From NCBI GenBank assembly GCA_022574265.1, contig JACZSI010000032.1, forward strand, positions 1 through 13,949: a DNA stretch of 13,949 nt, written 5' to 3'. The translations under genes and the position numbers were made by a program. Positions 13,164 through 13,949 of the stretch are shown here, one piece after another. How positions within the stretch are numbered: position 1 is the first letter of the stretch; every line of letters starts with the position of its first letter. This stretch comes from Chloroflexota bacterium. GTDB taxonomy: Bacteria > Chloroflexota > Dehalococcoidia > Lucifugimonadales > Australimonadaceae. The notes under the pieces were generated by a model, which saw nothing but the letters and a program-made list of their open reading frames with translations, was not told the origin of the DNA and searched no databases.

Positions 13164-13192
13164 TTGACAAGCCTAGCGCCCTAGATTACGGT
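13164..13192 (+). promoter_or_regulatory. Sigma-70-type promoter of the amidohydrolase gene
   Basis: A perfect -35 TTGACA (13164-13169) is separated by exactly 17 nt from TACGGT (13187-13192), which keeps the conserved T, A and final T of the -10. The transcript would carry a leader of about 50 nt. This is the best -35/-10 pair in the window. The -35 overlaps the alternative TTG start of the divergent CoxG-like gene. Confidence 0.65.
13183..13188 (-). promoter_or_regulatory. Possible -10 box of the CoxG-like gene
   Basis: TAATCT on the minus strand would start transcription near 13176, giving a leader of about 40 nt before the preferred GTG at 13134. It overlaps the plus-strand promoter of the amidohydrolase, so the two genes may compete for polymerase. 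The -35 region is poor. Confidence 0.3.
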
Positions 13193-13250
13193 CGTGCCCA
13201 GTCTACCATCACCCCTTTCGGCGCCCCCTGTCAGAGTGAAAAGAGAGGCC

Positions 13251-13949
13251 ATGGCAAGAGAGTACAAGCGTATCTCCGGCGACTCACACCTCGAAGTCCC
13301 GAACGAGCGCTGGACGCACCGCGTCGACGCGAAATACCGCGAGGACGCGCCCAAGACCGTCACCGGCGACGACGGCGCCGACACCACGGTCGTCGCCGGC
13401 CTGCCCGCGCGCTCGAACCCCATGGACCTCTACGGCGGCTCGGGCCGCGGCGAGTGGGTGCCCTTCGGCCGGCGCTACGCCGACACGCCGGGGACGGGCC
13501 CGCCCGAGCAGCGCTTGCGCGAGCAGGACCAGGACAAGCTCGACGCCGAGGTGCTGTTCCCCGCCGTCGTCTGCGGCCCACGCTACTGGCTCAACGTCGA
13601 GGACCACGGCTTGCAGAAAGCCATCTTCAGGGGCTGGAACGACTGGCTCGCCGAGGAGTACTGCTCGGCCGCTCCCGACCGCCTCTGGGGCGTCGGTGCG
13701 ATCCCCGGCACGGGCCTCGACGACGCCGTCGAGGAGCTCGAGCGTTGCAAGCGCCAGGGGCTGCGCGCCGTGCAGCTCTCGGCCTTCCCCAACGGCGGCG
13801 GCCGGCCGCTGCCCGAGGACGACCGCTTCTGGGCCGCGTCCGTCGATCTGGACATGCCGGTCACCATCCACGTGGAGATCGACCGCAGCGGCCCGCGCGG
13901 CGGCAAGCTGCTCGACTACCCGAAGGAGCCGCCGGAGCTCGCGCGCTCG
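13251..13949 (+). CDS. Amidohydrolase family protein (PF04909-like), 3' end outside the window
   Basis: N-terminal 233 residues of a metal-dependent hydrolase of the amidohydrolase_2 type. The opening MAREYKRISGDSHLEVPNE has the family's D-x-H metal-binding position (D11, H13), shown here as GDSHLEVP. The next segment (ERWTHRVDAKYREDAPKTV) and the barrel segments EVLFPAV, RLWGVGAIPG, GLRAVQLSAFP and MPVTIHVEI (with the expected His) follow the family order. Frame is open to the edge, so the remaining metal ligands cannot be checked. The start at 13251 follows GAGAGG closely and lies downstream of a good promoter. Such enzymes include decarboxylases and hydrolases of aromatic or cyclic acids, but the substrate cannot be read from this fragment. 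Divergent from the CoxG-like gene. Confidence 0.9.
   Translation, partial: MAREYKRISGDSHLEVPNERWTHRVDAKYREDAPKTVTGDDGADTTVVAGLPARSNPMDLYGGSGRGEWVPFGRRYADTPGTGPPEQRLREQDQDKLDAEVLFPAVVCGPRYWLNVEDHGLQKAIFRGWNDWLAEEYCSAAPDRLWGVGAIPGTGLDDAVEELERCKRQGLRAVQLSAFPNGGGRPLPEDDRFWAASVDLDMPVTIHVEIDRSGPRGGKLLDYPKEPPELARS

Noticed and set aside
13284..13871. Minus-strand open frame antisense to the amidohydrolase
   Set aside because: The plus-strand frame matches the amidohydrolase family from its first residue and has a promoter; the antisense frame has no family features.
1..13949. Search for CRISPR arrays, tRNA or rRNA genes, insertion sequences, integrases or attachment sites
   Set aside because: No regularly spaced repeats, cloverleaf-like sequence, transposase or recombinase motif was seen on either strand.

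Overview
The window is GC-rich bacterial DNA (nearly all third codon positions are G or C). Most of it is a type IV pilus (T4P) / type II-secretion-like assembly locus on the minus strand, interrupted by a regulator pair. Several features suggest a deep-branching, high-GC, monoderm-like lineage such as Chloroflexota (Dehalococcoidia/SAR202-like) or a related actinobacterial group. There is no secretin (PilQ) in the pilus locus. PilM and PilN are fused. A stand-alone CoxG-type SRPBCC protein sits beside a PF04909-type amidohydrolase. At least one gene has its -10 box placed for leaderless transcription. The taxonomic placement is inference, because no rRNA or other phylogenetic marker is present.

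Layout. 1-37: possible start of a leaderless minus-strand gene running off the left edge. 142-309 (+): small unknown protein. 323-1009 (-): M50 site-2 protease. 1052-1840 (-): unknown alpha/beta protein with an acidic tail, probably co-transcribed with the protease. 2026-2352 (+): small unknown protein. 2353-2555: convergent intergenic region with a strong hairpin. 2556-2954 (-): type IV prepilin. 3151-9577 (-): tightly packed operon read luxR-type regulator, unknown 288-aa protein, pilB, pilC, pilO-like, pilM-pilN fusion. 9739-10440 (+): OmpR/PhoB-family response regulator, divergent from the LuxR gene. 10448-12590 (-): three overlapping minor-pilin genes, the last a PilX/GspK-like protein carrying two DUF11-like modules. 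12682-13134 (-): CoxG-like protein. 13251 to the right edge (+): amidohydrolase, cut by the window.

How it fits together. PilB powers assembly, PilC is the platform, and the PilMN and PilO proteins form the inner-membrane alignment complex. The prepilin at 2556-2954 would be the main subunit, and the three minor pilins would form a priming or tip complex, with the DUF11 protein as the likely tip or adhesin. The LuxR-type protein and the response regulator sit head to head between the assembly and minor-pilin operons and are the obvious candidates for controlling pilus expression. Prepilin peptidase (PilD), retraction ATPase (PilT) and any histidine kinase are absent here and must lie elsewhere if they exist.

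The most notable items are the PilM-PilN (GspL-like) fusion, the Glu5-less minor pilin with DUF11 repeats, the uncharacterised conserved protein upstream of pilB, and the regulatory region between the two regulators (phased repeats and a four-codon ORF with a perfect Shine-Dalgarno).
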